A stretch of 64,000 nt of DNA from Hyaloscypha bicolor E. Lineage: Eukaryota > Ascomycota > Leotiomycetes > Helotiales > Hyaloscyphaceae. Of this stretch, positions 60,234-64,000 are shown in pieces. The DNA is taken from assembly GCF_002865645.1 (NCBI RefSeq), contig NW_020194594.1, forward strand, positions 1 to 64,000, written 5' to 3'. The notes under the pieces were generated by a model that was given only the letters and a program-made list of their open reading frames with translations, was not told the origin of the DNA and ran no database searches. Numbering within the stretch: position 1 is the first letter of the stretch; the number at the start of each line of letters is the position of its first letter. The position numbers and the translations under genes were made by a program.

Positions 60234-61313
60234 ATGGATGCCCTGCCCAGGTGTTCCGATCTTCAAAGTCTGGTAATGGAGTTCCCTTGGGAAATGGAGG
60301 TGTTCCAGTTCACCAGATCAGAGGTGGGATGGGTGACGCCCCATGAAAATGACGCCCAGAAATTCCACATCCGACATCCTGAATTCAAATTGCCTGCCTT
60401 CTCTAGTCTTCAGAGACTGTCGCTGCATGGCTTGTGGGGAGACATCGGGAGTTGGAGGACCCAAGTGCTGCATGTCATTCTGAACTCTCCTCAGCTCAAA
60501 CATATCAGCCTTTACTATCTCGAGAGGTACCACAGCGATACTTTTGTGCGGGCGCACACCAAGTAACAAGCATTGTCTCGAATTCCTCGAGTGGCTTAGC
60601 AACCAATGCTGAGAGAAGAAAGGCCAATCTTTGAAGTTGATCTCAATAAGATCGAGTTGGGGAATTCCTTTCCCGAAACTCTCTTCCGTGGCCAAAGCCA
60701 TCAATTTAGATGCATTGGAAGAGGTTTACATCAAAACCCTCGAAAGTCGCCCTCAACTCTACAACGACATGCCAGATGTCTTCGTTTCGCATCTTCGACC
60801 TACTTTGTGAATCTTATTCTTCTATTAGCAGCGAAGTGAAATCCGCGTATCACTCCCTTCGTGGGTGAACTCCGCCATGAATTCTAGAAGGGGAGAGAGC
60901 CTGGGGATTACTTGCTCCAGCGGTCTCAGTGCGGAATTCTTGGTTTACGACTGTGTGGACTCGAGAGTGTCAGGATACCGATGCTGATGATCGCACAAGA
61001 CCAGAACTGGGATCTCCACGAAAAGAGCGTGCCGCATCCTCCAGCCCCCTCTTGGATCACGACTCTTGCCTTCAAACTAGAGTACCTGAAGGAATCAAAT
61101 GACATTCTAGCATACCTCCCCAGTTTCTGTGACGGCTATGATTGCACTCGAAGCTTTATGGATCATGCGCCTAGAGGGTCCTGTGACTCGGGCGTCAGAA
61201 AAGTAGCAAAAAACATGAAAATGACCAATTGCACTTCGGCCCCCGAGCACATTTCGCAGGCTTCTCGGAGCCTGCGTTATATAAAGATTAGACTGCATGC
61301 GTGGCGGATCTGA
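60234..61313 (+). pseudogene. Decayed F-box/LRR-like hypothetical gene
   Basis: Protein-like stretches lie in successive, different frames. 60,234-60,566 includes PAFSSLQRLSLHGLWGDIGSW and VLHVILNSPQLKHISL. A frame around 60,675-60,810 reads FPKLSSVAKAINLDALEEVYIKT. 60,912-61,313 ends with RSLRYIKIRLHAWRI. These recall the LRR-like C-terminal halves of fungal F-box proteins. Stops and frame changes between the stretches do not coincide with good intron borders, so I read it as a pseudogene. It shows no heavy RIP bias. Confidence 0.5.
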
Positions 61314-62022
61314 AGGAAAGGCGACGCGCAAAACATGGCATGCCTGGAAGCCTTAGATGAGTGGGAGGGGCCTGTGTTCTTTCATGTCCCCTCTCTGCCG
61401 CGATGGAAGGACGGAATGTCTTGGCTTCGAAGGTTGATTTGACAGGATTGCCAATATGCTACTCTCCCCTCCTCTAAATAAAACGTAGCCTGACAAAGCT
61501 GGCACGGCCGTTCTCGGGTATACCGCACCCTGGCCGCGCTACGTTTTACCCCGCGGTCACGCTTTTAGTCTTTTAGTCTTTTAGTGAAAAGCGAAGAGCC
61601 TAAACAGGCGATCGATCGACACCCGGAGTCATCCTCAGGATCAACCACCCTAAACCAACTAGTCAACGAATGAGCCTAACGAGGCTTGAATTTATCTCCG
61701 GAACCCAGAAGCTCTCCGCGTCGAGTCCTAAGATGTGATTTCGCAGGTTAAACAGTTCACTAGAGTCTACCAACACCTCGGAGGGGTCTCTCTGCCGAGG
61801 GACTTTGATCTTTTCCAAAGACTCCACCTAATGGCGAACCCGACAGGTTTCTGAAGGACTAGAGGAGAGCTTGCTGCAGAAGAAAGGGATCGCAGTCAAA
61901 AACTTACCTCCATGACGCGGCAAAAGGATTTTAGACTGTAGACTCGGGCCTAGTTCCTAGTAGTGCCGCCTTAGATGCCTCATTAGGGTGGAAGTGTCTA
62001 GCTGCTAGTACGCTAGACTGTT
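61314..62022. other. Intergenic up to the right isochore border
   Basis: Balanced DNA without a convincing gene. CTTTTAGT is repeated three times in tandem at about 61,562-61,585. No RNA gene recognised. Confidence 0.45.
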
Positions 62023-62074
62023 GGGGGGGGGGGGGGGGGGGGGAGTTTCCCCCCACCCCCCCCCCCCCCCCCCC
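62023..62074. repeat. Poly-G/poly-C inverted homopolymer tract
   Basis: 21 consecutive G (62,023-62,043), a five-base AGTTT spacer, then C6-A-C19 (62,049-62,074). The arms can pair as a hairpin, and the G run could form a quadruplex. It lies about 60 bp from the switch to AT-rich DNA. Such tracts are error-prone in sequencing, so the length is uncertain. Confidence 0.85.
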
Positions 62075-62129
62075 TCCTCCTCCCCAAGGCAGAATTCCTA
62101 ATTAGGGGTATAGCACCCACACGTGACTT

Positions 62130-64000
62130 TTGGCTTGGATAACGCAATAATAGTAAGGCTGCTTGCTTGTCTAATTAACGAAGTGAGAGCCCATACTACC
62201 ACATGAAATCGTACCAAAATTGGGCCGGGTAGTATAATATAAAATTAAGTATTTATTACAAATTACTATAGTCAGGTAACTACAGGCTATAAGCCCTTCT
62301 AGAATAATGCTATTAATAGGGTCTAATAACTTCCTTAATATTCCCGAGATTAGAAATAAGAAAATTAAACTATTAAAATAACTAAAAAGCCGGCTAATTA
62401 CTTTTTTTTAGTAATTAATTAATAAAATCATATAAGAGTAATATTACTCGAGTTTTTTAGTACTTATATTACTAAAAAGTATATTATAATAGTAAAGTAT
62501 ACCCTAAACTTAATTTCTATTAAAATAACTTAGTAGATTTTATTAAAATAATACTATAATTTTTAATAAATCTATTACTATATTATAAAGCTATTACTAA
62601 ATAGGCTTATATAAATATTAATTAAGAAGAAATTATAAATAGATTAAAAGATTTATATAGAATCTTAGTTAATCTATATATAGTCCAATAGTAACTACAA
62701 GAATAGAATATCTAAATATATACTTAAATAGTAGATACGCCTTTCCTTTATATATAGATTATAATCCTATATTATCTAGGAGATATAAATAAGGAAATAC
62801 TTGAGGATCTTAAGAATTATAATTATATAGCTTTAATTACTAGAGTTATTCGTATATATAAGAAGCTTAGTCTCATTTGCCATATAACTATAATAGATAG
62901 GCAAGCAGTAAACGAATAACTATTTATAATACTATAGAGTAAGCTAAATAATAGGCGAGTTATAGATTATAAATAGTAGTATTTATATATATATTTCCGT
63001 TAATAAGGTTTACTAGTAACCCGGTTAGTCTTTCTATACTTTACTATTTTGCCCTAGCTTAAAAGATTAGAGCCTTATTTACTAATGTATTTTATTATCT
63101 ATAGGGAGAGCTTATATATAATATTATAACTCCTAGATCCCGAGATAATTATACTATAAATATAACGGATATAGTTTAAGAAAGAAGAATATATTATATC
63201 TGGGCCGGACTAGATTTAGTTAATTAATAAATATAATAAGCTATTATTATTTGGGATCGAGATATATACTTATATTAATACTTATTTATATAATATTATC
63301 TGGGTATATATCGGAATCTCTAATTAGACTATTTATTTAGTTATATAATAGTATCTTTAGATTTGTATTTAAATAGGCTATTGCCCTTACTTCTTTAAGG
63401 CTAATCGAGGCTCTAAACTCTCCCTTATTACCGAAACATACTTTATATTCTTATAGATAGCCGATTCATTAGTTATATATATAGAGAACTACTTTATTTC
63501 TAGGAAAAGCACCGAGAATTAGCGGGTTAAATCCTGGTAGTAAAAGCTTTAGAAAAGCTAGCTATACCGGTAGTATATAAGTAATTCCGTTTCCCTATAT
63601 CTGCCCCTTATTCTTTTTATTATTAGAAGAAAATATTAGGTACTAATAATTATACCGCTTTTTATTAAAGCTATTAGGTCTAGTATTATAGTACCAGATT
63701 ATATAACTAATTCCGATTAGTATATATAGAACTACTTTCAGAAACTGGCTTATATCAGAAATTATAATTACTAATACCTATAGAACCGGATTACTTTACT
63801 AGTATTTTATATATAGCAGATCCAAAACAAGATATATAGGTTTACGGACTTATAGAATATCTATAGGATTAGAAAAGATAGATCTAGGCCTAATATAGTA
63901 GCTAGTAAGCCATTCAGACTATATATAAGGCCCCTAGGCAGGGTATAGTACTAGGGTTATCCTATAAATATAGAGCTTTATAATATAATCCTTAATAATT
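62130..64000 (+). mobile_element. RIP-degraded relic with integrase-core-like fragments, cut by window edge
   Basis: AT-rich throughout, no open frame. On the plus strand, about 63,290-63,480 decodes with stops to YIGISN-x-TIYLVI, then IGYCPYFFKANRGSKLSLI, resembling the 'RSDRG' region of the integrase-core proteins common in fungal genomes. Around 63,680-63,800 lies an NYFQKLAYIR...LQNRITLL stretch like their later region. It probably belongs to a DDE/integrase-core DNA transposon or a mobile-element-derived gene. The family is uncertain. Confidence 0.5.

Overview
The window is nuclear DNA of a filamentous ascomycete (Pezizomycotina; Leotiomycetes is my guess from the gene types, not shown). 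The genes have short GT-AG introns of about 50-230 bp. They include typical fungal families (Grr1, AIM18, a DUF6594 protein, a CHAT-STAND receptor-like protein), and the DNA is split into a gene-bearing balanced block and AT-rich blocks. The AT-rich blocks carry transposon relics in which C-to-T/G-to-A change has removed almost every reading frame. That is the signature of repeat-induced point mutation (RIP).

Layout. 1-34,124 is a nest of dead LTR retrotransposons. A minus-strand Gypsy relic (about 1,936-14,235) is broken by a complete minus-strand Copia element (4,430-10,741, 5-bp target duplication), by a solo Copia LTR (2,024-2,248) and by a second Copia element running off the left edge. 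Next to it are a plus-strand Gypsy (about 14,430-20,327), a solo LTR (about 20,411-20,714) and a 13-kb plus-strand Gypsy (21,012-34,124) with 303-bp LTRs. Balanced DNA begins near 34,380 and ends near 62,130. Beyond that a RIP-degraded relic with integrase-core-like fragments runs off the right edge.

The gene block splits in two. The part nearest the transposons (35.7-50.5 kb) is accessory in character: a DUF6594 membrane protein, a J-domain protein fused to two retropepsin-like domains, a truncated HET-domain gene, a truncated MFS transporter, and a 1,661-residue CHAT-protease/STAND-NTPase protein. Divergent from the last is a 295-residue protein whose layout suggests a gasdermin-like pore former with an acidic tail. 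GRR1 sits among them. The rest (50.8-59.4 kb) is housekeeping: AIM18, a dithiol glutaredoxin, a BAG/UBL co-chaperone, ribosomal protein L16 and an acyl-CoA synthetase, followed by a decayed F-box/LRR-like gene.

The most interesting system is the CHAT-STAND protein with its divergent neighbour (44,040-50,496). I infer that a ligand-sensing STAND protein activates a caspase-like protease, which releases a membrane-permeabilising effector, as in fungal and bacterial gasdermin systems. The CHAT and NTPase calls rest on visible motifs. The gasdermin call rests on fold-like pattern and gene arrangement only. A possible 125-residue gene lies between them.
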